Notes: generated by a model not told the origin, from the sequence alone. A stretch of 5,384 nucleotides of DNA from Proteiniphilum sp. (GCA_016649795.1 JAENWZ010000167.1:1-5384), one strand, 5' to 3'; positions 1-5,384 are shown, counted from the stretch's first letter. Made by a program: numbers and translations.

Positions 1-90
1 CCGGGCAAAGATCTCATGTGAACGACGGGCTTTCACCTCTGAGTGAGTGCTGCGTCTGACGACATAGACAGGGCCAGGCAAATAATTCAT
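1..90 (-). CDS. Possible 5' end of a leftward gene, cut by the window edge
   Basis: Read on the minus strand from an ATG at 90-88, thirty codons stay open to the window edge (first residues MNYLPGPVYVV, then an Arg/His/Ser-rich stretch). The frame is also open upstream of this ATG to a TAA at 123-121. Bases 1-80 are clearly richer in G+C than the AT-rich 80-176 gap, as would fit coding sequence giving way to an intergenic region. I do not recognise the peptide and assign no function. It would be divergent from the mannanase-family gene. Thirty open codons can occur by chance and both other minus frames were not excluded, so this is a weak call. Confidence 0.3.
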   Translation of the reverse strand, partial: MNYLPGPVYVVRRSTHSEVKARRSHEIFAR

Positions 91-100
91 TTCAGATTGG

Positions 101-110
101 TTGTTAACAA
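101..110. repeat. 10-bp perfect palindrome TTGTTAACAA
   Basis: TTGTTAACAA equals its own reverse complement. It lies between the possible leftward start at 90 and the rightward gene at 177, just before the candidate -33 element. The symmetry does not extend into the flanks. It could be a small operator, but a 10-bp palindrome in AT-rich DNA is also expected by chance. Confidence 0.2.
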
Positions 111-143
111 TTAGTGCATTTTAAGAAAAAACCCGATATTTGC
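111..143 (+). promoter_or_regulatory. Candidate Bacteroides-type promoter for the GH76 gene
   Basis: GATATTTGC at 135-143 matches the Bacteroidetes -7 element TAnnTTTGY except for the first base. TTAG at 111-114, a one-mismatch version of the -33 TTTG, lies 20 bases upstream, inside the usual 19-21 base spacing. Transcription would start near 150 and leave a short AT-rich leader of about 27 bases, typical of the phylum where a Shine-Dalgarno sequence is often absent. Both boxes are imperfect, so this remains a candidate. Confidence 0.35.
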
Positions 144-176
144 AGCTCCGGTAAGTGGACTCATTAATTTAAAACT

Positions 177-2339
177 ATGAAGAGAAGATTCTATTACATG
201 TTGTTTGCATATATCGTTACAGCTGTTCTTTTATCATGTTCAGATCCCATTGAAGATGATGTAGACAATACAATTGTGCTGAATGCCGTGGAGTTACTAA
301 TTGCACCTGCAGATAAAACTGTTCTTGCGCTTTCGGATGATTCGAAGAGTACTGAAAAGTTCGAATGGCAGCATGCTGAAGCGAGTAAAGGCATGGCTCC
401 AAAGTATGAGATCATCTTTTTTAAGGATAACCAGACTCCCTCCAATGCAATCTCTTCGATGTCTGCATCTACCAGTAACAGTGTTAATATCAACCATGTG
501 AAGCTGAATGATATCGCAGCCAAGGCAGGAATTGAGCCGGGTAGCAGCGGCACCATAAAATGGACAATCCGGGCATATCATGAATCTGTCACGGCCCTGT
601 CACAAGAGACAAACACCCTTGTCATTCAACGACCTGAACCGGAGAGACCGGTGACTGCGTTATATTTGACCGGCCAAGGTACTGAATTTGGTGAGAACAT
701 CGCAGAGGCAATGGCATTCATAAAGATTTCAGACACCCAATATATTCTATTTTCCAAGCTAACCGCCGGACAACCTTTCAGATTCATCGATAATATTGAA
801 GGGGATAAAATACGAACCTTTTATGTGGAGAATAACAAGCTTGTAGAAGAAGATGGTGACGCTCAGATCAGTAAGAGCGGCGTCTACAAGATAACTATAG
901 ATATTACTTCCGGGTTGGTGAAGATGAAAGAGATTACAGATCTCTCACTATACTATTGCATCAAACACAGGGCCATAAACCTACAGTATGAAGGTCGCGG
1001 AAAATGGAAGACAGTATCTCTGATTCATTTCTCACAAGAGTCGTGGGGCGATGAGACGCGCTATAAGTTTAAAATGACCGAGGGCAGTGTGAATAATTTT
1101 CTGGAGAAATCAAATGACGGGCAATTCTCAATGAAACAAAGTGTGATCAGCGATCATGACCAGCAACTGTGGGATGGTGTCTGGTCCTATGCCAATAATC
1201 TGAAAAACAGATGGGCTGCAGTCACCGTAGATATGTCAAATTACACGCACAGCATTGAACCTGTTGCAGAGGATTTTGGTTCTGTGGGGACATCGTGGGC
1301 CGGTCATGCTGACAGAAGCAGCTCCGATTTTGTGGACGGCTACTGGAGCAATACCAGGAAACACTTCAACAACAGTACAACGGGCACCGTCAACCAGTAT
1401 GACTACTGGCCGGAAGCGCATGCCATCGATGTGATCATTGACGCCTATCTGAGAAATGGCAATAATCAATATAAGCAGATCATATATGACTTTTATGAAG
1501 GGGTAAAAAAGAAAAACGGCAATACATTTAAAAACTCATTTTATGATGATATGGCCTGGCACGGTCTGGCACATCTTCGCGCTTTTGAAGCGACAAATGA
1601 CACACGATACGAAGAGTCGGCCGGACAATTGTGGAACTGGATCCTTGTAGGATGGGATGACAACACGGGGGGTATTAAATGGAATGATCAGCCGGGAAGC
1701 ACGCCCGGTGTACCTTCAACAGGCCCGGCAACAATCATTGGAGTTAGAAGGTGGGTTAAATATGGTAAAAGTGAGATCAACGATGGATTGAATAATCTGG
1801 AGTGGGCCAAAAAAATGTACGACTGGATGAGAGTCGCGAAACATGATCCTGCCACCGGAGGTGTTTATGATGATTTTGAAAACAGATCCGGTGCCTGGAC
1901 CTATAATACGGGGACTTTTCTTGGTTCAGCCATTGAATTATATGATGTAACAGGAGAAAACGGCTATCTGGAAGATGCGATAAGAACTGCTGATTGGACG
2001 CTGGAGAACTTGTCTATCGCCACTGAAAGCAATCGGATATTGAGCGACTGGGCTGAACAGGAAGATCATGATGTGAATCTTTTTAAAGGAATTTTTATCC
2101 GCTATTTTACACAGTTGATTATGCATCCTGATCTACCACCCGATAAGAGGGAAAAATACATCCAATTTATAGAATATAATGCAAAAGTGCTGTTAACCTA
2201 TGCCACGGATAACAAAAACAGTTCAATATACAATTATGGTTGGTACTTTAAACCTAAAAATTCATTTCTCAGAGGGCAGACAAGTGGCTGCACGCTGATT
2301 GAGGCACTTGCCCTGCTTGAAAAGAAGGGATTTGTATGA
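177..2339 (+). CDS. Lipoprotein: SusE-like glycan-binding domain fused to GH76 (alpha-1,6-mannanase family)
   Basis: Predicted cell-surface endo-acting alpha-mannan hydrolase of family GH76, whose known members cut alpha-1,6-linked mannose backbones such as those of yeast mannan. Residues 1-21 are a lipoprotein signal (KRR, hydrophobic core, lipobox LLSC, Cys21). The next residues, SDPIEDDVD, are acidic, resembling the Bacteroidetes surface-export signal. Residues about 35-152 look like a SusE N-terminal domain (APADKTVLAL, FEW, LNDIAAKAGIEPGSSGTIKW). Residues about 157-253 resemble a SusE/SusF beta-sandwich, and 254-360 are a further, unassigned beta-rich module. The catalytic region spans about 375-718. 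It has YWPEAHAIDVI (410-420), FYDDMAWHG (455-463) whose Asp457-Asp458 match the GH76 catalytic pair, GGIKWN (498-503), GPATI (516-520), WTYNTG (574-579), FKGIFIRYF (636-644) and QTSGCTLIEALA (701-712). The lipobox fixes the start. No SusC, SusD or regulator is adjacent. The domain family is secure; the exact substrate is inferred. Confidence 0.95.
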   Translation: MKRRFYYMLFAYIVTAVLLSCSDPIEDDVDNTIVLNAVELLIAPADKTVLALSDDSKSTEKFEWQHAEASKGMAPKYEIIFFKDNQTPSNAISSMSASTSNSVNINHVKLNDIAAKAGIEPGSSGTIKWTIRAYHESVTALSQETNTLVIQRPEPERPVTALYLTGQGTEFGENIAEAMAFIKISDTQYILFSKLTAGQPFRFIDNIEGDKIRTFYVENNKLVEEDGDAQISKSGVYKITIDITSGLVKMKEITDLSLYYCIKHRAINLQYEGRGKWKTVSLIHFSQESWGDETRYKFKMTEGSVNNFLEKSNDGQFSMKQSVISDHDQQLWDGVWSYANNLKNRWAAVTVDMSNYTHSIEPVAEDFGSVGTSWAGHADRSSSDFVDGYWSNTRKHFNNSTTGTVNQYDYWPEAHAIDVIIDAYLRNGNNQYKQIIYDFYEGVKKKNGNTFKNSFYDDMAWHGLAHLRAFEATNDTRYEESAGQLWNWILVGWDDNTGGIKWNDQPGSTPGVPSTGPATIIGVRRWVKYGKSEINDGLNNLEWAKKMYDWMRVAKHDPATGGVYDDFENRSGAWTYNTGTFLGSAIELYDVTGENGYLEDAIRTADWTLENLSIATESNRILSDWAEQEDHDVNLFKGIFIRYFTQLIMHPDLPPDKREKYIQFIEYNAKVLLTYATDNKNSSIYNYGWYFKPKNSFLRGQTSGCTLIEALALLEKKGFV
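237..266 (+). other. Lipidation Cys and acidic surface-export signal in the GH76 lipoprotein
   Basis: Codon 21 (237-239) is the Cys of lipobox LLSC, the site of signal peptidase II cleavage and lipid attachment. It is followed by SDPIEDDVD, with five acidic residues within nine positions. In Bacteroidetes an acidic stretch right after the lipid-bearing Cys is known to direct lipoproteins to the outer face of the outer membrane. Surface display is inferred, and it fits a polymer-degrading enzyme. Confidence 0.6.
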
Positions 2340-2345
2340 TTGAAT

Positions 2346-2397
2346 TAACCCTCTTATAACGTTCTTTCCGTGAGCTACGAAGAACGTGGGAGGGTTA
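2346..2397. terminator. Two-part hairpin between convergent genes, probable shared terminator
   Basis: The outer stem pairs TAACCCTC (2346-2353) with GAGGGTTA (2390-2397). The inner stem pairs ACGTTCTT (2359-2366) with AAGAACGT (2380-2387). Unequal bulges (TTATA and GG) separate them, and a further CGT/ACG pairing (2369-2371 with 2377-2379) closes a five-base loop. The hairpin fills almost the whole 59-base gap between the GH76 stop codon (ending 2339) and the NADH dehydrogenase stop codon (2399-2401), so it could act on both strands. Neither side has a strong T tract, so it may serve mainly as a transcription block and 3'-end stabiliser. Confidence 0.65.
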
Positions 2398-2398
2398 T

Positions 2399-3637
2399 TC
2401 AGTCATTATCCTTCAGGATCAGCCGCAACGAGTTGTTTTTGGTGAAATAGTTCCATGCCCAGTTGATAAATACCACCAACTTGTTGCGTACACTCAGGAT
2501 CAGCATCAGGTGAAGGAACATCCATATGAACCAGGCAAATCTTCCTTTGAACTTCATAAAGGGGAGATCCACCACCGCTTTGTTCCGCCCAATGGTGGCC
2601 ATGGTACCCAGATTGCGGTATTCATAAGGCTTCAGCTCACTGCTGCCTGCTTCGAGCCGTTGCAGGTTGCACGCCAGGTTCTTCCCCTGCCCGATGGCCA
2701 CATTGGCTAGCTGGGGGTGTCCCTTTGGATATTTATCTGTCTCCATATAGGCCACATCACCAATAGCGAAAACATCACGTATCTCCTCTACCCTGTTCAT
2801 CCGGTCCACTCTGATCCTGCCGGAGCGCAGCAGTACCTCCTCCGGAATGCCGGCAATGCTGTTTCCGGTTACGCCGGCCGACCAGATCACATTCCGGCTG
2901 AGAATGGTCTCCCCGTTGCTCAGGGTGAGCAGCTCTCCGTCATACTCCTTTACCAGAGTACCCGTTTTCACAATCACCCCCATGGAGCGGAGCTGTCTCT
3001 CCGAATAGTTCTGTGCAAAGCGGCTCATGGCTGAGAGGGTGTGCTCACCCCCCTCCAGCAGATAGACATGCACCCTCGAGGAATCGATATTGGGATAATC
3101 CTTCGGAAGCACCTCACGCGTCATCTCGGCAAAGGCACCCGCCATCTCTACACCGGTAGCACCGCCGCCTACGATCACGATATTGTAGAGTCCCTCCTTT
3201 TCTTCGGCATACAACAACTTCTCAAAATTGTGGAGAATGAAATTGCGTACATTGATCGACTGATAGGTCGATTTCAGCCCCAGTGCATGCTTCTCCGTCT
3301 CTGCATTGCCGTAGAAATTGGTGCGGGTGCCGGTTGCAATCAACAGATAGTCGTAGTTGAACCGGCCAATCGTTGTATCGATATACTTCTCTGCGTCATT
3401 TACCGACAACACCTCTGCCAGGCGGATGCGTACATCTCTTCTATTCTGAAATATCTTCCTGATCGGGAACGAGATGGTAGCCGGCTCTATCTGAGAGGCT
3501 GCCACCTGATAAAAGAGCGGGGGAAACTGATGATGGTTGATCTTGTCGATCACCATGATATCGAACACTCCCTTTTTCAGATGCCTGATAAACTGTAATC
3601 CGCCAAAACCGCAACCAACCACGACAATCTTTTTCAT
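2399..3637 (-). CDS. ndh: Type II NADH:quinone oxidoreductase (NDH-2), membrane-anchored flavoprotein
   Basis: Single-subunit, non-proton-pumping dehydrogenase that passes electrons from NADH through FAD to the quinone pool at the inner face of the cytoplasmic membrane. The 412 residues are normal for the family. The first Rossmann fold binds FAD (GCGFGG, 8-13). The second binds NADH (VIVGGGATGVEMAG, 154-167, with Glu195 at the end of the next strand). ATGTRT (101-106), IWSAGV (251-256) and the FAD motif VFAIGDVA (289-296) are all present. The C-terminus (about 365-400) has the hydrophobic, Trp-rich anchor ending in WAWNYFT, as in membrane-bound NDH-2. One oddity is the quinone-site region, which reads LANVAIGQG (310-318) where studied enzymes have AQxAxQ. 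The start gives GxGxxG at the usual distance from Met1. The gene is convergent with the GH76 gene and follows rplQ behind a terminator. A related disulfide reductase-fold enzyme is unlikely given the anchor and absence of a CxxxxC redox motif. Confidence 0.95.
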   Translation of the reverse strand: MKKIVVVGCGFGGLQFIRHLKKGVFDIMVIDKINHHQFPPLFYQVAASQIEPATISFPIRKIFQNRRDVRIRLAEVLSVNDAEKYIDTTIGRFNYDYLLIATGTRTNFYGNAETEKHALGLKSTYQSINVRNFILHNFEKLLYAEEKEGLYNIVIVGGGATGVEMAGAFAEMTREVLPKDYPNIDSSRVHVYLLEGGEHTLSAMSRFAQNYSERQLRSMGVIVKTGTLVKEYDGELLTLSNGETILSRNVIWSAGVTGNSIAGIPEEVLLRSGRIRVDRMNRVEEIRDVFAIGDVAYMETDKYPKGHPQLANVAIGQGKNLACNLQRLEAGSSELKPYEYRNLGTMATIGRNKAVVDLPFMKFKGRFAWFIWMFLHLMLILSVRNKLVVFINWAWNYFTKNNSLRLILKDND

Positions 3638-3667
3638 GTAACTTACTGTTTTTTTATATGCTTCTCT

Positions 3668-3709
3668 CTCCCTGGGGAGCAGAGCACCTGCATCTGAGGG
3701 GAAGCTCCC
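3668..3709 (-). promoter_or_regulatory. Foldable leader upstream of the NADH dehydrogenase
   Basis: In the stretch 30-70 bases before the NDH-2 start, GGGAGC (3675-3680) can pair with GCTCCC (3704-3709) across a 23-base loop. An alternative hairpin pairs CTCCC (3668-3672) with GGGAG (3675-3679). These share bases, so the two folds are mutually exclusive. No T tract follows and I recognise no riboswitch class. I also see no good Bacteroides promoter in 3638-3766; the best minus-strand string, TATCGTTA, has two mismatches in the -7 box. Confidence 0.25.
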
Positions 3710-3766
3710 ATCACTGATTTAACGATAGAACATCTCCGGAAGCAGAAAAGTTGATAAAAAAGCATG

Positions 3767-3797
3767 AAAAAAAGCGCTACGAATCACTCGCAACGCT
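3767..3797 (-). terminator. Intrinsic terminator of the rpoA-rplQ operon
   Basis: On the minus strand AGCGTTGCGA (3797-3788) pairs with TCGTAGCGCT (3782-3773) over ten positions, with two G-U pairs and a five-base loop. A run of six further T residues (3772-3767) follows directly. This is a textbook Rho-independent terminator. It lies 116 bases after the rplQ stop codon and 130 bases before the NDH-2 start, so it separates the two transcription units. Confidence 0.85.
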
Positions 3798-3818
3798 TCC
3801 TTTAATGTTTAACATTTT

Positions 3819-3838
3819 AAAAATCACAGCTTCGCTGT
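3819..3838 (-). terminator. Weak hairpin ahead of the main terminator
   Basis: On the minus strand ACAGC and GCTGT (3838-3826) form a five-bp stem around a GAA triloop. Two bases then separate it from a run of five T residues (3823-3819). The core GCGAAGC is a sequence known to form an unusually stable mini-hairpin in DNA. It may add to termination or protect the rplQ 3' end. The stem is short, so a functional role is only possible. Confidence 0.35.
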
Positions 3839-3913
3839 AAACCACATCATCGACAGAGGTTTTAGAACTCCATCATGGTGATGACATACCCACAGCGTTT
3901 ACGTTAGAAGATA

Positions 3914-4606
3914 TTAAGCTTTTGCTTCCGCCTCTGTGGATGCGGTATCCTCCTTGATCTCTTTCACTTCAGGCTCAACAGCTTCTGCCACCGGGGCCTC
4001 TTCAGCCTTTGCAGCTTCCTTTACAGGAGCTTCTTCATCTTTCTCAGCCTCCTTCACAGGTGCCTTCTCAGCTTTTGCAGCTTCTTTAACGGGAGCCTCT
4101 TCAGCTTTCTCTGTCTCCTTTGGTGCTGCCTCTTCCTTCTTCACCTCTTTGGCCTTGGGTGCTGCAGCTACAGCTTCATCACCGGTAGCTTTTCTTCTCG
4201 AACGACGCGTTTTCGCTTTCTTGGCTCCGCCTTCGCTTAACATGTTTTCGTTGAAGTCTACCAGTTCAATAAAGCACATCGATGCATTGTCACCCAAACG
4301 GAAGCCGGTTTTGATGATACGGGTGTATCCCCCCGGACGATCAGCCACCTTCTGCGATACTGACTGAAACAACTCAGTAACAGCAACCTTGTCCTGCAAC
4401 AGACTGAACACCTCTCTTCTCGAGTTGGTGCTGTCCTCTTTGCTTCTGGTGATAAGTGGCTCAACATATTTTCTCAATTCCTTGGCCTTGGGAACGGTGG
4501 TAAAGATGCGTTTGTGCATGATGAGCGAAGAAGCCATGTTGGATAACATCGCTTCACGATGCGCTTTTTTACGCCCTAAATGATTAAATTTCTTATTATG
4601 TCTCAT
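3914..4606 (-). CDS. rplQ: 50S ribosomal protein L17 with long repeat-built C-terminal tail
   Basis: L17 binds 23S rRNA and helps form the area around the peptide exit tunnel of the large subunit. Residues 1-123 are the conserved core: MRHNKKFNHLGRKKAHREAM at the start, then TTVPKAKELRKYVEPLITR (37-55), PGGYTRIIKTGFRLGDNA (91-108) and FIELVDFNEN (112-121). Residues 124-230 form an extension absent from the roughly 120-130 residue L17 of most bacteria. It has a basic linker (KTRRSRRKA, 132-140) and then a Lys/Glu/Ala/Pro tail of 11-residue repeats. Bacteroidetes L17 proteins often carry such a tail; at 230 residues this one seems long. The gene starts 8 bases after the rpoA stop codon, the usual order in the alpha operon. 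The tail is probably disordered or helical and exposed; its role is unknown. Confidence 0.98.
   Translation of the reverse strand: MRHNKKFNHLGRKKAHREAMLSNMASSLIMHKRIFTTVPKAKELRKYVEPLITRSKEDSTNSRREVFSLLQDKVAVTELFQSVSQKVADRPGGYTRIIKTGFRLGDNASMCFIELVDFNENMLSEGGAKKAKTRRSRRKATGDEAVAAAPKAKEVKKEEAAPKETEKAEEAPVKEAAKAEKAPVKEAEKDEEAPVKEAAKAEEAPVAEAVEPEVKEIKEDTASTEAEAKA
3980..4111 (-). repeat. Four 33-bp in-frame tandem repeats in the rplQ tail
   Basis: Residues 166-209 of L17 are four 11-residue units: EKAEEAPVKEA, AKAEKAPVKEA, EKDEEAPVKEA and AKAEEAPVAEA. Degenerate units flank them (VKKEEAAPKET at 155-165 and VEPEVKEIKED at 210-220). At the DNA level units 1 and 3 begin GAGAAAG and units 2 and 4 begin GCAAA, so the array looks like a 66-bp pair that was duplicated, with synonymous third-base drift since. 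Confidence 0.9.
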
Positions 4607-4614
4607 TGCAGTTG

Positions 4615-5384
4615 TTAGTCTTTATCTAATTTGTATTTCGAGGTATCCATACCGAACGACAGCTTCAGCCCGTCGAGCAGCTCTTCCAACTCGGTGAGCG
4701 ATTTCTTTCCGAAGTTACGGAACTTGAGCAAATCGTTCTTGTTGTGTGAAACCAATTGTCCGAGTGTCTCCACATCGGCTGCCTTGAGACAGTTGAGTGC
4801 CCTCACGGAGAGGTTGAGATCTGACAATTTACGTTTCAGAAGCTGGCGCATATGCAGTACCTCTTCATCGAATTCCTCGATGCTCTCGGCGTCGTTGGAC
4901 TCGAGCATGATCTTGTTATCGTCAGAGAACAGGATGAAATGTTGAATCAGTATCTTCGCCGCTTCCTTCAACGCCTCCTTGGGCTGAATGGATCCATCGG
5001 TGATAATCTCAATAATCAGCTTTTCGTAGTCGGTCTTCTGTTCAATACGGTAATCCTCAATCTCGAACTTTACGTTGCGGATAGGAGTGAAGATGGAGTC
5101 AACAGCGATCAGTTGCACATCGTCCGATGCGAGCATCTCCCTGTTCTCATCGGCCGGGACATAACCACGTCCTTTATTGATGGTCAGCTCCATACGCAGA
5201 TCAGCCTTTTTGTTCATACGACAGATCTCCAGCTCGGGGTTCAGTACTTCGAAACCGGTCAGTAATTTACCAATATCTCCGCCTTAAACACTTCCGTCCC
5301 CGAAATAGCGATGCTCACCTTTTCTGCTTCAAACTCTTCTACAATCCTTTTGAATCGTACTTTCTTCAGATTCAGAATAATACC
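4615..5384 (-). CDS. rpoA: RNA polymerase alpha subunit, 5' partial, with a one-base frameshift
   Basis: RpoA dimerises to start assembly of RNA polymerase and contacts promoter DNA and activators through its C-terminal domain. The gene enters at 5384 with GIILNLKKVRFKRIVEEF, runs to VFKA, then must slip one base near 5279-5280 to continue as GDIGKLLTGFEVLNPELEIC and on to a TAA at 4617-4615. The N-terminal domain includes NKGRGYVPADENRE, TPIRNV and the conserved block TDYEKLIIEI...GSIQPKEALKEAAKIL. The C-terminal domain has LSVRALNCLKAADVETLG and LLKFRNFGKKSLTELEELL, including the Arg (codon 4803-4801) and Asn that in E. coli contact UP-element DNA. About 75-85 N-terminal residues lie outside the window. 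The in-frame ATG at 5217-5215 lies inside the conserved domain and is not the true start; a protein begun there would lack much of the dimerisation region. rplQ follows after 8 bases. Confidence 0.96.
5278..5283 (-). other. rpoA: Frameshift site in rpoA (one G apparently missing)
   Basis: On the minus strand the upstream frame reads TTT AAG GCG, then GAG ATA and stops at TGA (5261-5259). The downstream frame reads GGA GAT ATT GGT but has a TAA at 5286-5284 if followed backwards. Adding one G at the GG pair (5280-5279) gives TTT AAG GCG GGA GAT ATT GGT, that is FKAGDIG, which fits the Bacteroidetes RpoA sequence as I know it. No X-XXY-YYZ slippery heptamer is present. Base-call error is the likeliest cause in an essential gene. 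Confidence 0.88.

Noticed and set aside
194..556. Minus-strand frames opposite the start of the GH76 gene
   Set aside because: The plus-strand gene has a clear lipoprotein signal and SusE-like domain here; the antisense frames do not resemble proteins.
3041..3598. 185-residue plus-strand open frame opposite the NADH dehydrogenase
   Set aside because: It lies wholly antisense to a gene with every expected NDH-2 motif, and its His/Arg/Ile-rich translation shows no recognisable domain.
3720..3766. Promoter for the NADH dehydrogenase (minus-strand TATCGTTA with upstream TTTT)
   Set aside because: Two mismatches in the -7 box, an 18-base spacer and a poor -33 box are too weak to annotate.
3980..4111. 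CRISPR array or intergenic satellite
   Set aside because: The 33-bp units are contiguous without spacers, in frame, and encode the L17 tail.
3936..4367. 143-residue Ser/Ala/Phe-rich plus-strand frame with apparent repeats
   Set aside because: Its repeats are the antisense reading of the L17 tail repeats; the core of rplQ on the other strand is unmistakable.
5215..5217. ATG as the start codon of rpoA
   Set aside because: Conserved RpoA sequence continues upstream (GFEVLNPELEIC and, after the frameshift, GIILNLKKVRFK), so this Met is internal.
4852..5265. 137-residue plus-strand frame opposite rpoA
   Set aside because: Antisense shadow of conserved RpoA sequence, without a recognisable protein pattern.
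5278..5292. Programmed ribosomal frameshift in rpoA
   Set aside because: No canonical slippery heptamer or stimulatory stem is visible, and rpoA is not known to use frameshifting; a missing base is simpler.
1..5384. Insertion sequences, tRNA genes or phage genes
   Set aside because: No transposase motifs, terminal inverted repeats, tRNA cloverleaf pattern or phage-like proteins were found on either strand.

Overview
The window looks like a chromosomal segment of a Bacteroidota member, most likely order Bacteroidales. The RpoA and L17 sequences are of the Bacteroidetes type, L17 carries the long Lys/Glu/Ala tail seen in that phylum, the left-hand gene encodes a lipoprotein glycosidase with a SusE-like front end, and no start codon has an obvious Shine-Dalgarno sequence. 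A Dysgonomonadaceae-like genus is possible, but that is only an impression.

Layout. Positions 1-176: the edge of a possible leftward reading frame (1-90), then an AT-rich gap with a weak Bacteroides-type promoter and a 10-bp palindrome. Positions 177-2339 (+): a 720-residue lipoprotein with an N-terminal SusE-like domain, one or two further beta-rich modules and a C-terminal GH76 (alpha-1,6-mannanase family) domain. Positions 2346-2397: a long two-part hairpin between convergent genes, probably a shared terminator. Positions 2399-3637 (-): a membrane-anchored type II NADH dehydrogenase. Positions 3638-3913 hold no gene; they contain a strong intrinsic terminator for the ribosomal operon, a weaker hairpin before it, and a foldable leader ahead of the NADH dehydrogenase. 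Positions 3914-4606 (-): rplQ, with a C-terminal tail built of 11-residue repeats. Positions 4615-5384 (-): rpoA, cut by the window edge and carrying a one-base frameshift near 5279-5280.

rpoA and rplQ are the conserved distal end of the ribosomal protein/alpha operon and are 8 bases apart. The NADH dehydrogenase follows in the same direction but behind a terminator, so it is probably a separate unit. The GH76 gene is a single-gene unit on the opposite strand, visibly more AT-rich than its neighbours and without SusC/SusD partners in view, so it looks like an accessory gene next to a housekeeping block.

I see no new multi-gene system here. The points most worth checking are the rpoA frameshift (probably a sequence error), the repeat expansion in the L17 tail, the SusE-GH76 fusion, and substitutions at the quinone-site motif of the NADH dehydrogenase.
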